Assembly: GCA_001314805.1 (NCBI GenBank)
Contig: LJSY01000014.1
Coordinates: 16,447-80,446, forward strand
Direction of reading: 5' to 3'
Source of the DNA: Rhodobacteraceae bacterium HLUCCO18
GTDB lineage: Bacteria; Pseudomonadota; Alphaproteobacteria; Rhodobacterales; Rhodobacteraceae
Length of the DNA stretch: 64,000 nt
The notes beneath the pieces were generated by a model that worked only from the letters and a program-made list of their open reading frames with translations, was not told where the DNA came from and did not search any database. Of the stretch, positions 1 to 8,706 are shown one piece after another. The number at the start of each line of letters is the position of its first letter. Positions within the stretch are counted from its first letter, which is position 1. Made by a program: the position numbers and the translations under genes.

Positions 1-202
1 GCTGAAGGAACGCCCCGAGGTGATGGAGGCGCACCGGCTGGCGGGCGATATCGACTATATCCTGAAGGTCCGCGTCCCGAACGCGCGCGCCTATGACGTG
101 TTCTACCAGGCGCTGATCGGCGAGGTGAAGATCCACACGGTCACGGCGCTGCTGTCGATGGAAGAGATCAAGTCCTCGCCGCTTCTGCCGCTGGGGGTGT
201 GA
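1..202 (+). CDS. Lrp/AsnC family transcriptional regulator (C-terminal part, cut by window edge)
   Basis: The reading frame is open from the window's left edge and ends at TGA 200-202; only the last 66 residues are present. They match the C-terminal ligand-sensing (RAM) domain of Lrp/AsnC regulators: a beta-alpha-beta unit with 'GDIDYILKVRV', then an 'IGEVKIHTVTALLSMEEIK' stretch and a short proline-rich tail. The DNA-binding half lies outside the window, so the regulated pathway cannot be told. The next gene is convergent. Confidence 0.75.
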   Translation, partial: LKERPEVMEAHRLAGDIDYILKVRVPNARAYDVFYQALIGEVKIHTVTALLSMEEIKSSPLLPLGV

Positions 203-210
203 GGGGGGGC

Positions 211-774
211 TCAGTAGAACCCCACCTCGGCCACATCGATCCGGGCCGAGTGGTCGCGGCCATAGGCGACCACGCCCAGCGAGGTCAGACGGTCGGCCCG
301 CGGCACCCGTGGCAGAAACCCGCCCGAGCGCTCGAACGCCTCGAAAGGCAGGCGGATCTCGGCCCAGTCCGGTCCCACGTCGAACCCGGCCTGGTAGTAC
401 TGCCACGGCAGCCGCGTGCCGCGCGTGCGCAGATGGACGAAATAGCGCTGGGAATTGCCGCGCACGACAAGACGCACACCCTCGGCGCTGTCCGCCGCTC
501 CGTCCGGCAGATCCAGCCGCATCTGGATGAACCCGCCATTGTTCGCGGTGCTGACGCTGCCGGTCATGCGGGCGAAACCTTCACCGTCCTGCGACAGGAT
601 CTCCACGCCGCCCGTGGACACGCCGCCCATCACCTGGTCGGTGAAAAAGCGCCACCTCGTTTCCGCACCCGGCTCGAAACGTTCGGTCATCGGATCCTCC
701 GCCAGTGCCATCAGGGGCAGCATCACGATAGCGATCAGCACCGTGAGGCCAAGGCGCAACCCCATCCTGCGCAT
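211..774 (-). CDS. CIA30-domain exported protein
   Basis: 187 residues. Residues 1-25 form a signal peptide (Met-Arg-Arg start, hydrophobic core, Ala-Leu-Ala-Glu cleavage region), so the product is probably periplasmic. The rest matches the CIA30 family, named for a mitochondrial complex I assembly factor: 'FFTDQVMGGVSTG' near the start, a central beta-sandwich region, and a C-terminal 'VAYGRDHSARIDVAEVGFY'. Bacterial members have no settled function. An upstream in-frame Met gives a longer product, but the Met at 774 places the signal peptide correctly and overlaps the previous gene's stop by 4 bases (ATGA), indicating translational coupling with the hydrolase-OsmC gene. Confidence 0.75.
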   Translation of the reverse strand: MRRMGLRLGLTVLIAIVMLPLMALAEDPMTERFEPGAETRWRFFTDQVMGGVSTGGVEILSQDGEGFARMTGSVSTANNGGFIQMRLDLPDGAADSAEGVRLVVRGNSQRYFVHLRTRGTRLPWQYYQAGFDVGPDWAEIRLPFEAFERSGGFLPRVPRADRLTSLGVVAYGRDHSARIDVAEVGFY

Positions 775-1982
775 CACGCGAGGCTCGTATGCACATGCGA
801 GCCGCGTTCCAGCGTCCGGTGCACGGGGCATTTGTCCGCGATCTGCAAAAGCCTCTGGCGCTGATCCTCGGTCAGGTCGCCCTCCAGCGTGATGCGGCGG
901 GTGAAGGTCTCCAGCGGCATGGTCCCGTTGCCCGCGTCCTGCGCGTGCACCCGGTCATGGGTGACGTCGACCGAGACATGGGTCAGCGGCCAGCGCTTGC
1001 GCCTTGCATACATGCGCAGCGTCATCGAGGTGCAGGCGCCCAGCCCCGCGGCGAGGAACTGGTAGGGCGTGAGCCCCCGGTCCGTGCCGCCGTAGCTTTT
1101 CGGCTCGTCGCCCAGCACGTGGTGCTTCGGCCCCGCCATGATGTCCTGCAGGAAACCGCCGGAATCGGCCTCGGTGACGCGCGTGACGCCTTCCGGCGCG
1201 CCGGGCGGCGGGGCGGGGGGGCGGAGGTCGAGATAGCGCTGCGCCCAGGAGGCGATGACCCCGGCGGCGTATTCGGCGTCGCGGCCGCGGCTGATCAGGT
1301 GGTCGGCATCGTCGAGTGTGACGAAACTCTTGGGATGGCGCGCGGCGGTGAAGATGCGCGTGGCGTTGTCGATGCCCACCACCTCGTCGCGTGGCGCGTG
1401 CAGCACAAGAAGCGCGCGGCCCAGTTCCGCGATATCGTCGGCGATGGCCGCGCCTTGCACGTCCTCGACGAAGCCGCGCCCGATCTTCACCATCCGCCCG
1501 CCGAGGTCCACCTCGCCCACGCCATCGCGGCGGATCGCGTCCAGCGCATCGCCGAAATTATGCGCCACATGGCCAGGGTCGAAGGGTGCGCCCAGCGTGA
1601 CCACGGCCTTCGCGGACGCAATCTGCCGCGCGGCCTTCAGCATCGCGGCCCCGCCCAGCGAATGGCCGATCAGAAGCACGGGCGCCATGTCGCGCGCGCC
1701 CAGTGCCTCGGCGGCGCAGACCAGATCGCCCACGTTGGAGGTGAACGAGGTGTTGTGGAACTCCCCCGCCGAATGGCCCAGCCCGGTGAAGTCGAAGCGC
1801 AGGACGGCGATGCCTTCCGCCGTGAGCCGCTGCGCGATCCGGCGCGCGGCCGCGATATCCTTGCCGCAGGTGAAGCAATGCGCGAAGAGCGCGGTCGCCA
1901 GATGCGGCCCCTCGGGCAGATCGAGGCGCGCGGCAAGATCGTCCCCGGCATGGCCGGTGAAGGTGAAACGTTCCGTTGGCAT
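774..1982 (-). CDS. Bifunctional alpha/beta hydrolase / OsmC-type peroxidase
   Basis: 402 residues with two domains. Residues ~1-255 are an alpha/beta hydrolase with the nucleophile elbow 'GHSLGG', an oxyanion-hole region 'HCFTCGKD' and a late Asp/His pair (APRDEV, DADHL). Residues ~270-402 are an OsmC/Ohr domain with the two reactive cysteines in 'GACTSMT' and 'DKCPVHRTL', the pair that reduces organic hydroperoxides. This fusion is a known cytosolic family in proteobacteria. The start at 1982 is chosen because the protein homology begins there; the open frame continues upstream to 2468 only as non-homologous sequence. Co-transcribed with the CIA30 gene (4-bp overlap). Confidence 0.88.
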   Translation of the reverse strand: MPTERFTFTGHAGDDLAARLDLPEGPHLATALFAHCFTCGKDIAAARRIAQRLTAEGIAVLRFDFTGLGHSAGEFHNTSFTSNVGDLVCAAEALGARDMAPVLLIGHSLGGAAMLKAARQIASAKAVVTLGAPFDPGHVAHNFGDALDAIRRDGVGEVDLGGRMVKIGRGFVEDVQGAAIADDIAELGRALLVLHAPRDEVVGIDNATRIFTAARHPKSFVTLDDADHLISRGRDAEYAAGVIASWAQRYLDLRPPAPPPGAPEGVTRVTEADSGGFLQDIMAGPKHHVLGDEPKSYGGTDRGLTPYQFLAAGLGACTSMTLRMYARRKRWPLTHVSVDVTHDRVHAQDAGNGTMPLETFTRRITLEGDLTEDQRQRLLQIADKCPVHRTLERGSHVHTSLA

Positions 1983-2240
1983 GGGCAGTCTCCGTCGGGT
2001 GCCCCCGAGGATGGGCGCGCGGCGCCCGCGCGGCAACCCGCATGAAACCCCCATCACGGGGACGTGTGGCGCCGGAGGCGCGCGTGAACGCTCGGCCTTC
2101 GACGCCCCCTTGCCCGCCGCGCCCGCAGGCAGCCTGCGCGCCGACCGGTCTTGCGCCCGCACGCGGCGTCCCCAAATCACGAAGGGAAAGGGGCGCCGGA
2201 TTCCGGTCCGGCCTGCGCACCCGCCCCGGAGGAAGAGGAC

Positions 2241-2507
2241 ATGAACCGCCGCCGCTTCCTTGCAGCCACAGCCGCGTGCCTCGCCGCGCAACCCGCTCTT
2301 GCGCGACGCGGCGGGGATCGCGGCGCACGCGGCACACGGGGCACGCGGGGTCCGCGCCAGCCGCGCGCGCCCCGGACCGCCCGGCGTGTCACGGTGGTGG
2401 GCCTCTGGACCATCGGACTCATCCTGCTGCTGGAGGACTCCGGCGAGGAATGCGAGGTCGTCGCCCATGACGGCCAGGGCAACTCGATCTGTGTGCTGCT
2501 TGACTGA
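2241..2507 (+). CDS. Small exported hypothetical protein
   Basis: 88 residues starting at ATG 2241 after a strong GGAGGAAGAGG ribosome-binding site. The N-terminus (twin Arg, Phe-Leu-Ala, Ala-rich core ending Ala-Leu-Ala) looks like a Tat or Sec signal peptide. Next come a short Arg/Gly-rich stretch (GARGTRGTRGPRQPRAP), a single hydrophobic segment 'VVGLWTIGLILLLE' and an acidic Cys-containing tail with two or three cysteines. No family recognised. It stands alone, convergent with dddP. The signal peptide and good ribosome-binding site make it likely to be real. Confidence 0.55.
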   Translation: MNRRRFLAATAACLAAQPALARRGGDRGARGTRGTRGPRQPRAPRTARRVTVVGLWTIGLILLLEDSGEECEVVAHDGQGNSICVLLD

Positions 2508-2539
2508 GGCGGATCGGCCGCGCGCCGCCGTTCATCCCT

Positions 2540-2607
2540 TCATCCTGGCAGAAAACCTCCGGGGGGGAGCGCGAAGCGCGGGGGGCAGAGCCCCCCTCGG
2601 CGCTCTC
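2540..2607. repeat. Rhodobacteraceae-type intergenic repeat running into dddP
   Basis: Contains the hairpin GGGGGCAGAGCCCCC (2581-2595), which recurs identically at 18982-18996. It also contains a 'CTGGCAGAAAACCTCC' segment whose reverse complement resembles the one at about 24018-24042. Such GC-rich dyads usually lie between genes and act as terminators or REP-like repeats. Here the repeat is read through by dddP. Confidence 0.6.
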
Positions 2608-3943
2608 CCATCAGCGCGGCGTCGAAGGGGTAGAATGTCAGGTCCTCGTACCCGTCCTCGGTGATCAGCACCTGATCCTCCAGCTTGATGCAGAAATCCC
2701 CGTCCTCCTCGCCCACCAGCGCCTCGACACAGAGCGTCATGCCGGGCTCGAGCGCATAGTCGAAAGCACCTTCGACGTGTTGATCGGCATAGGCGATGAG
2801 CGGCCACTCGTCGCACAGCCCCACCCCGTGGAAGCGGCAGGAATACTTGCGCGCGTCGTATTTCGGGTCGAGCTGGTGGCCCTCGTAGGTGAGGTCGCGG
2901 AAGGACACGCCGGGGGCCAGAAGCTGCTTGTTGGTCATGATGTGCTCGTGCGCGTGACGCATCGCCTCCACCATGTCGGGGCGCGGTGGTTCCGGGCCCA
3001 GCCACCAGGTCCGGCTGATGTCGATGCAGATCCCGTAGCAGCCGATCAGGTCCGTGTCGAAGGCCACGATCTCGTTGGGCTGGATCGTCCTCGGCCCGCA
3101 TTCCTGGAACCACGGGTTGGTGCGGGGGCCGGACGCCAGAAGCCGCGTCTCGATCCATTCGCCGCCGCGGCGGATGTTCTCGGCATGGAGCACCGCCCAG
3201 ACGTCGTCCTCGGTCAGGCCCGGCCCGTTCACTATGGACCGGCAGGCCGCCTCCATCGCCGCGACGGATGTCTCGCAGGCATGGGACGCGCAGCGCATCG
3301 CGCATATCTCGTCGGGGCCCTTGATGGCGCGGGCCTTTTCCATGACCTCCTCGCCGTCATGGAGATCGAACTCCGCCGCCTCCAGCGCCTTCGCGCCGTG
3401 GAGCAGGATCTTGTCGACCGCGAGCCGCCGGTTCGACCCTGCATGACCCGCCAGAACCTCCGCCACCTGCCCGGCAAACTCGCGCGCCGCCGCGCCGCCC
3501 CGGTCGCCGGTGGCGAAATAGAACATCGACGCGCCCGACCGGACCTCGGCCACCAGCGGGTTGTGATCGGCGAGGAAGGGCGAGTTCTTGTAGTCCCACA
3601 GCACCATGTGCCCGTCGGCGCAGACCATGCAGGCGCGGAACGGGTTGTGGGTGTTCCAAACCTGCATGTTCGTCGTGTCGGTGGCGTAGCGGATGTTGAG
3701 CGGGTCGAAGACCAGAACCCCCGCGAGGTCGCGTTCGGCCAGCCGGTCGACGATGCGCTTCAGACGGTAGGCCCGCATGGCATGCAGGTCGGGCAGGATC
3801 AGGCCCGCCGCCTCCCACTCGGCATAGGCCAGCGGCGTGGGGCCGATCTCGATCCGGTCGTTGTCGTTGAGGGTGCCGTCGGGCAGGGTAATGCCCTTGG
3901 TCGGGTCGATCTTGCGCGCGGTGACGCGATGGGCTTCATTCAT
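2540..3943 (-). CDS. dddP: DMSP lyase DddP (M24 peptidase fold)
   Basis: Cleaves dimethylsulfoniopropionate to acrylate and dimethyl sulfide in the cytosol. The M24 metallopeptidase-fold sequence closely matches roseobacter DddP: 'NDNDRIEIGPTPLAYAEW' near the N-terminus, 'DPLNIRYATDTTNMQVWN' at ~80-97 and 'ASGPRTNPWFQECGPR' at ~270-285. Six metal ligands are in register: D296, D298, D308, H372, E407 and E422, each one residue from the positions I recall for characterised DddP. Family length is about 447; here about 20 extra residues follow 'DAALMG', encoded by an intergenic repeat that has replaced the usual stop. A second Met at 3961 is an alternative start. It is divergent from the DUF3445 gene at 4048. 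Confidence 0.93.
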   Translation of the reverse strand: MNEAHRVTARKIDPTKGITLPDGTLNDNDRIEIGPTPLAYAEWEAAGLILPDLHAMRAYRLKRIVDRLAERDLAGVLVFDPLNIRYATDTTNMQVWNTHNPFRACMVCADGHMVLWDYKNSPFLADHNPLVAEVRSGASMFYFATGDRGGAAAREFAGQVAEVLAGHAGSNRRLAVDKILLHGAKALEAAEFDLHDGEEVMEKARAIKGPDEICAMRCASHACETSVAAMEAACRSIVNGPGLTEDDVWAVLHAENIRRGGEWIETRLLASGPRTNPWFQECGPRTIQPNEIVAFDTDLIGCYGICIDISRTWWLGPEPPRPDMVEAMRHAHEHIMTNKQLLAPGVSFRDLTYEGHQLDPKYDARKYSCRFHGVGLCDEWPLIAYADQHVEGAFDYALEPGMTLCVEALVGEEDGDFCIKLEDQVLITEDGYEDLTFYPFDAALMGERRGGLCPPRFALPPGGFLPG

Positions 3944-4047
3944 CGGGCGGACCTTCGGCATCCACGTGAACTCTGGCACGATGGTTCCGGATACGTCGGG
4001 GCGCGGCGCGCCGCCAAACGGCACGGACAGGGGAAATCGGGTCGCAA

Positions 4048-4854
4048 ATGGAGGATCACGTGCTGCAGACGCGGCTTCCCTCGGCGCCGTGGATGGTCCC
4101 CGCTCAACGCCGGCTTCCGGGGGCGCAGCCGCTCGACATGGCCGTGTGGCTGGAGGTGGACGACGCCTTCGCCGGGCAGATGGCGCTGCGCGACAGGCTG
4201 CTGGCCCGGCGGCGGGATGCTGTCCTTGCACAGCTGCCCGGAGCGGAGCAGGCCGGCGCCGAGGTTCTCGCGACCGTTCTCGCCCATCTGCCGCCCGGGT
4301 ACACGCGGTCCGGGCGCAGGGTCACGCGGCCCGACGGGGTGCGGGTCGATCTCGATGCGGACACGCCGCTGGCCACCGCCGCGCGGCTTGTGCAGGAGGA
4401 TCTGTGCATCCTCGAAAAGCCGGTGGGCGCGCGGGAGCATGTCCTGACGGCCGCCTGCCTCTGCTTTCCCGCCAGCTGGACGCTCGCCGAGAAGATCGGC
4501 CGCCCGCTGGGCGCGATCCACGGGCCGGTCGAAAGCTACACGGTCGACATGGCCACCCGCGTGCAGCGCATGTTCGACGCGATCCGCCCGGGCCGTCCGC
4601 TCTGGCGGCAGAACGCGCTGTTTTACGCCCGGCCCGACCTGCATCAGCCGCGATCCGAGGCCGAGCCCCGGGACGAGACCCATCTCGACACGCCCTATCT
4701 GCGGTCCGAGCGGCAATGCCTTTTGCGGCTGCCCCGGACGGGCGCGATCCTGTTCTCGATCCACACCTACGTGGTGCCGGTCACGGCGCTGACGCCGCAA
4801 CAGGCCAGCGTGCTCGCGGCGTTTCCCATCGACCATGCCGGCCATGGGCAGTAG
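4048..4854 (+). CDS. DUF3445 haem-dependent oxidative N-demethylase family protein
   Basis: 268 residues, matching the DUF3445 (HDOD) family: 'GYTRSGRRVTRPDG', 'LVQEDLCILEK', 'CFPASWTLAEKIGRPLGAIHGPV' and an 'LRSERQCLLRLPRTGAILFSIHTYV' C-terminal block. Members bind haem and oxidatively remove methyl groups from secondary amines such as dimethylamine. The histidine in 'AIHGPV' and the arginines around it are typical of the family. It is followed after 9 bp by a methyltransferase gene, so the two form an operon, and it is divergent from dddP. Which substrate it acts on cannot be told; a link with methylated compounds is an inference from context. Confidence 0.78.
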   Translation: MEDHVLQTRLPSAPWMVPAQRRLPGAQPLDMAVWLEVDDAFAGQMALRDRLLARRRDAVLAQLPGAEQAGAEVLATVLAHLPPGYTRSGRRVTRPDGVRVDLDADTPLATAARLVQEDLCILEKPVGAREHVLTAACLCFPASWTLAEKIGRPLGAIHGPVESYTVDMATRVQRMFDAIRPGRPLWRQNALFYARPDLHQPRSEAEPRDETHLDTPYLRSERQCLLRLPRTGAILFSIHTYVVPVTALTPQQASVLAAFPIDHAGHGQ

Positions 4855-4863
4855 GGCAGGGCC

Positions 4864-6066
4864 ATGAGCGACGTCGAAGCCCAGTACGAGGCCTATCCTT
4901 ACCCCGAACGCGACCCTGCCGACGAGGCGAAGCGGCTGATCGTGGGCTCGCCCTCCCACCCGGTGGAGCTGGATCATTACCTTTTCGCGGGCCGCAGGGA
5001 CTGGACCGGACCCTTCCGCGCGTTGGTGGCGGGCGGCGGCACGGGCGACGCGCTGATCCAGCTTGCGCAGGTGCTGGCCAGCGCGGGCCGCGCGGCGGAG
5101 ATCACCTATCTCGACCTTTCCACCGCGTCACGGCGTATCGCCGAGGCGCGCGCGGCGGCGCGGGGCCTCTCCAACATCGCGTTCCACACCGGATCGCTGC
5201 TGGACGCCCGGAGGTTCGGAGACTTCGACTACATCGACTGTTGCGGCGTGCTCCACCATCTTCCCGATCCGCAGGCGGGCTTCGACGCGCTCGCGGGTGC
5301 TCTGGCGCCGGGGGGCGGGATCGGCCTGATGGTCTACGCCCCGCATGGACGGTCGGGGGTCTACCCGCTGCAATCGGCCTTCGGGCAGCTGTTGGCCGGC
5401 CCGCCGGAGGACCGGCTTAAGGCGGCCAGGGCGATCTTCGCCCGGCTGCCCGACGGGCATCCGTTCCGCCGCAACCCGCATCTGGGCGATCACGAGGCGA
5501 GCGACGCGGGGTTCTACGACCTCCTGCTGCACAGCCGGGACCGGCCCTTCACGATCACCGAGCTCGACGCGACGCTGCGTGCGTCGGGGCTGGCCATGAC
5601 GGGCACACCCAACGCCCATCTCTACGACCCCGCGCCCATCGTGGGCGAGGCGGCGGACCTCTCGGCGTTGTCGCCGCTCGACCGCATGGCGCTGGCCGAG
5701 GAGTTGTCGGGCTCGATCAAGCTCCACGTCGTTTACGCCGCGAAGGCGGGCGAAGCCGGGGGACGGGTGGCAAGACCGGGCCCGCGGATGGTGCCGCATC
5801 TGCGCGGCGCGGCCCCGCAGGCGCTTGCGCAGGCGGTGGCCAAGACGGGCCGCATCCCGGTGGGTTCCGCGCTGGGCACGAGGCATATCCCGGCGCCGAA
5901 GGGGCTCGCCCCGGTCATCGCGCGCATCGACGGGCGTGCCACGCTGGAGGAGATCGCGCGCGCGGCGGGGGGTGACTGGTTCGCGATTGCGCCAGCATGG
6001 GGCAAACTGTCGGAGGCGCTGACGGCCTATGGCGTCCTGCTCTATTCCGGCGTTCTCAGGCGCTAG
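4864..6066 (+). CDS. Class I SAM-dependent methyltransferase
   Basis: 400 residues. Begins with 'AQYEAYPYPERDP', typical of a large methyltransferase family in proteobacteria. The SAM-binding fold follows: motif I 'ALVAGGGTGDALI' (~55-67), an acidic end of strand 2 'YLDLS', and 'YIDCCGVLHHLPDP' as motif IV. The last 150 residues form a separate domain of unknown role, ending in an HTH-like 'ATLEEIARAAGGDWFAIAPAWG'. The substrate is unknown. Forms an operon with the DUF3445 gene (9-bp gap) and its end overlaps the convergent purB stop by 4 bp. Confidence 0.8.
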   Translation: MSDVEAQYEAYPYPERDPADEAKRLIVGSPSHPVELDHYLFAGRRDWTGPFRALVAGGGTGDALIQLAQVLASAGRAAEITYLDLSTASRRIAEARAAARGLSNIAFHTGSLLDARRFGDFDYIDCCGVLHHLPDPQAGFDALAGALAPGGGIGLMVYAPHGRSGVYPLQSAFGQLLAGPPEDRLKAARAIFARLPDGHPFRRNPHLGDHEASDAGFYDLLLHSRDRPFTITELDATLRASGLAMTGTPNAHLYDPAPIVGEAADLSALSPLDRMALAEELSGSIKLHVVYAAKAGEAGGRVARPGPRMVPHLRGAAPQALAQAVAKTGRIPVGSALGTRHIPAPKGLAPVIARIDGRATLEEIARAAGGDWFAIAPAWGKLSEALTAYGVLLYSGVLRR

Positions 6067-7373
6067 CCTTCCTCCCCGAACACCCGCGCGAAGATCGTGT
6101 CGACATGCTTGGTGTGGTAGCCGAGGTCGAATTTCTCCTCGATCTGGGCCGGGCTGAGCGCTGCCGTCACCTCGGGGTCGGCCAGAAGCTCCTCGCGGAA
6201 ATCGCGGCCCTCTTCCCAGACCTTCATGGCGTTCCTTTGCACCAGCCGATACGCGTCCTCCCGGCTGACGCCCGCCTGCGTGAGCGCCAGAAGCACGCGC
6301 TGGGAATGCACGAGGCCGCGGAATTTCTCCATGTTGGCGATCATCGCGTCTGGGTAGATCACGAGTTTCTCGATCACGCCCGCGAGGCGATGCAGCGCGA
6401 AGTCGAGCGTCACGGTCGCGTCGGGGCCAATCATGCGCTCGACCGAGGAATGTGAGATGTCACGCTCGTGCCAGAGCGCCACGTTCTCCATCGCCGGGAT
6501 TACCGCCATCCGGACCAGCCGCGCGAGCCCCGTGAGGTTTTCCGTCAGGACCGGGTTGCGCTTGTGGGGCATGGCGCTGGAGCCCTTTTGTCCCTTGGAG
6601 AAGAATTCCTCGGCCTCCAACACCTCGGTGCGCTGCATGTGGCGGATCTCGGTGGCGATGTTCTCGATGGACGAGGCGATCACGCCCAGCGTGGCGAAGA
6701 ACATCGCGTGGCGGTCGCGGGGAATGACCTGGGTCGAGATCGGCTCGGGGCGCAGGCCGAGTTTCTCGCAGACATGGTCCTCTACGCCCGGATCGATATT
6801 GGCGAAGGTCCCCACGGCCCCGGAGATCGCGCCCGTCGCGATCTCCCAGCGGGCCTTTTCCAGCCGGTTCCGGTTGCGGTCCATCTCGGCGTAGAAGCGC
6901 GCGAAGGTCAGCCCCATGGTCACGGGCTCGGCGTGGATGCCGTGGGACCGGCCGATGCGCACGGTCATCCTGTGTTCCATCGCGCGCGCCTTGAGCGCCG
7001 CCAGCACACGGTCGACGCCGGCCAGCAGCAGGTCGGTGGCGCGCACCAGTTGGATGTTGAACGTCGTGTCGAGCACGTCCGACGACGTCATCCCCTGATG
7101 GACGAAGCGCGCCTCGTCATTGCCGATGATCTCGGCCAGATGGGTGAGAAAGGCGATCACGTCATGCTTGGTCACGGCCTCGATCTCGTCGATGCGGGCC
7201 ACGTCGAACTCCACGTCCTTCGCTTTCCAGACGGCCTCGGCGTTTGCCTTCGGGATGACGCCGAGCGCGGCCTGCGCGTCGCAGGCATGGGCCTCGATCT
7301 CGTACCAGATGCGGAACTTGGTGGCGGGCTCCCAGATGGCGGTCATCTCGGGACGGGAATAGCGGGGGATCAT
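6063..7373 (-). CDS. purB: Adenylosuccinate lyase
   Basis: 436 residues, normal length for the family. Catalyses two fumarate-releasing steps in purine synthesis: SAICAR to AICAR, and adenylosuccinate to AMP. The fumarase/aspartase superfamily signature 'GSSAMPHKRNP' is present, as are 'HQGMTSSDVLDT' (substrate and catalytic loop) and 'GRSHGIHAEP' with the catalytic His. ATG 7373 gives the standard N-terminus 'MIPRYSRPEM'. Transcribed alone on the minus strand. Confidence 0.96.
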   Translation of the reverse strand: MIPRYSRPEMTAIWEPATKFRIWYEIEAHACDAQAALGVIPKANAEAVWKAKDVEFDVARIDEIEAVTKHDVIAFLTHLAEIIGNDEARFVHQGMTSSDVLDTTFNIQLVRATDLLLAGVDRVLAALKARAMEHRMTVRIGRSHGIHAEPVTMGLTFARFYAEMDRNRNRLEKARWEIATGAISGAVGTFANIDPGVEDHVCEKLGLRPEPISTQVIPRDRHAMFFATLGVIASSIENIATEIRHMQRTEVLEAEEFFSKGQKGSSAMPHKRNPVLTENLTGLARLVRMAVIPAMENVALWHERDISHSSVERMIGPDATVTLDFALHRLAGVIEKLVIYPDAMIANMEKFRGLVHSQRVLLALTQAGVSREDAYRLVQRNAMKVWEEGRDFREELLADPEVTAALSPAQIEEKFDLGYHTKHVDTIFARVFGEEG

Positions 7374-7438
7374 GGGCTGGGCCTTGTCATCGGATCGGGT
7401 TTCGCGCTCTCATAGGCAGGGCAGGCAGGAGGAACAAG

Positions 7439-7834
7439 GTGACCCGGCCACGCAAATGGACGCGCCCGGTGGCGGCGCTGGCGCTGGTGCTGGCCGCAAA
7501 CCCTGCGCTGGCCGAGTGGGAACGGCTGCATGCCGGGGCACTGATCGACCGGCTGAGCGGGGCCGAAGTGACCTATGAGGGCATCGGCTGGCAGAGCTTC
7601 CTTGTCTCCGGCCGGATGATCTACCGCGGCGCCGAGGCGCCTTCGGGAAGCAGCAGCCCGGGCGAATGGCGGGTGCAGGACGACAGCCTCTGCAGCCGCT
7701 GGCAGCCGGGTGGCGAGTGGGAATGCTACCGGGTCGAGATCGACGGGCAGGGCGGCATCCGTTTCATCGACGCCTATGGCAACATCAGCGCGGGCCGTTT
7801 CGCGTCCGATCCTGCGCAGGATTTGGGCGAGTGA
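7439..7834 (+). CDS. Small secreted hypothetical protein
   Basis: 131 residues from a GTG start preceded by AGGAGGAACAAG. Residues 1-25 are a signal peptide ending Ala-Leu-Ala. The mature part has 'EWERLHAGALIDRLSGAEVTYEG' and two cysteines (DSLCSRW, WECYRV), compatible with one disulfide in the periplasm. Similar proteins occur widely in Rhodobacteraceae without a function. Its stop overlaps the GTG start of the next gene by 4 bp, so the two are coupled. Confidence 0.7.
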   Translation: MTRPRKWTRPVAALALVLAANPALAEWERLHAGALIDRLSGAEVTYEGIGWQSFLVSGRMIYRGAEAPSGSSSPGEWRVQDDSLCSRWQPGGEWECYRVEIDGQGGIRFIDAYGNISAGRFASDPAQDLGE

Positions 7835-8238
7835 TCACGCTGGCGGAACTGGAGGGGCATTGGACGCTCACCCGGCGGATCGACGACCGGCGCGCGGGGC
7901 TGACGGGTCGGCTCATCGGAACCTGCCTCTGGCGGCGCGATGCCGCCGGATTGGTGCAGGAGGAGATCGGCACGCTTCATTACGGCTGTGCCCCGCCGAT
8001 CCGCGCCGAACGCCGCTATCTCTGGCGGGAGGTGGGCGTCGGGCTGGCCGTGTTCTTCGAGGACGGGCGGCCCATTTACGACCTTGCCCCCGGGCGGCTC
8101 AGCACCCGGCACGACTGTGCGCCAGATACTTATGATGTTACCTATGTGTTTGACGGAAGCTTCTCTTTTTCAACAACTTGGCGCGTCACAGGGCCCCGCA
8201 AGGACCAATTCATCCACAGCACTTACACGCGTCCCTAG
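7831..8238 (+). CDS. DUF6314 family protein
   Basis: 135 residues from GTG 7831, overlapping the stop of the preceding gene. 'LEGHWTLTRRIDDRRAGLTG', a central 'RAERRYLWREVGVGLAVFFEDGRP' split by short loops, and a C-terminal 'YDVTYVFDGS...WRVTGPRKD' match DUF6314, a lipocalin/THAP4-like beta-barrel family with no assigned role. No signal peptide, so cytosolic. Its 3' end overlaps the convergent gene at 8235 by 4 bp. Confidence 0.72.
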   Translation: MITLAELEGHWTLTRRIDDRRAGLTGRLIGTCLWRRDAAGLVQEEIGTLHYGCAPPIRAERRYLWREVGVGLAVFFEDGRPIYDLAPGRLSTRHDCAPDTYDVTYVFDGSFSFSTTWRVTGPRKDQFIHSTYTRP

Positions 8239-8639
8239 GCGCCGTCGCCACCCAGCCTGTCGGCCTTTTTCCGGACGAGCACCGTGCGCAGGTCATGCAT
8301 CGCCATGAGAAGCCGGTCGGTCACCTCCTCCAGCGCCTCGTCGGAGGCCCGCGACTGCGCCCAGTGCGCCGTCAGGTTGAGGTGGTCGATCGTGCGGTGG
8401 ATGTCGTCGAGATCGCGTTGTTCCAGAGCCGCGCGGCGTTCCTCCATCCAGCGGGCGATGGCGTCCTGCTCCACGTCGGTCAGGACGTGGTCGCCATGGG
8501 GCCGGATGTTGCCGTTGCGGATGTTCACGACCGCGATCTCGGTCATCTCGATCCGCCGCTGCCGGTTCTCGGTCGAGACGCGATAGACCGCGGCGCCGTT
8601 CTCGCGGATGCGGAAATAGAACTCGGGCAGATCTGTCAT
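8235..8639 (-). CDS. Conserved hypothetical protein
   Basis: 134 residues with no recognised domain. The first part has beta-strand character ('EFYFRIRENGAAVYRVSTE'), then a long amphipathic helical region from ~55 to the end (RWMEERRAALEQRDLDDIHRTIDH...). Soluble, charged, no signal peptide. Codon use and GC match the neighbouring chromosomal genes, which supports a real gene. Function unknown. Confidence 0.62.
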   Translation of the reverse strand: MTDLPEFYFRIRENGAAVYRVSTENRQRRIEMTEIAVVNIRNGNIRPHGDHVLTDVEQDAIARWMEERRAALEQRDLDDIHRTIDHLNLTAHWAQSRASDEALEEVTDRLLMAMHDLRTVLVRKKADRLGGDGA

Positions 8640-8706
8640 GGCGGGCGGAATCCGGCGAGGCGCTGTCGGTGCGGTGACGGCACGGTATTGGGGGCCAGCA
8701 GTGCTG

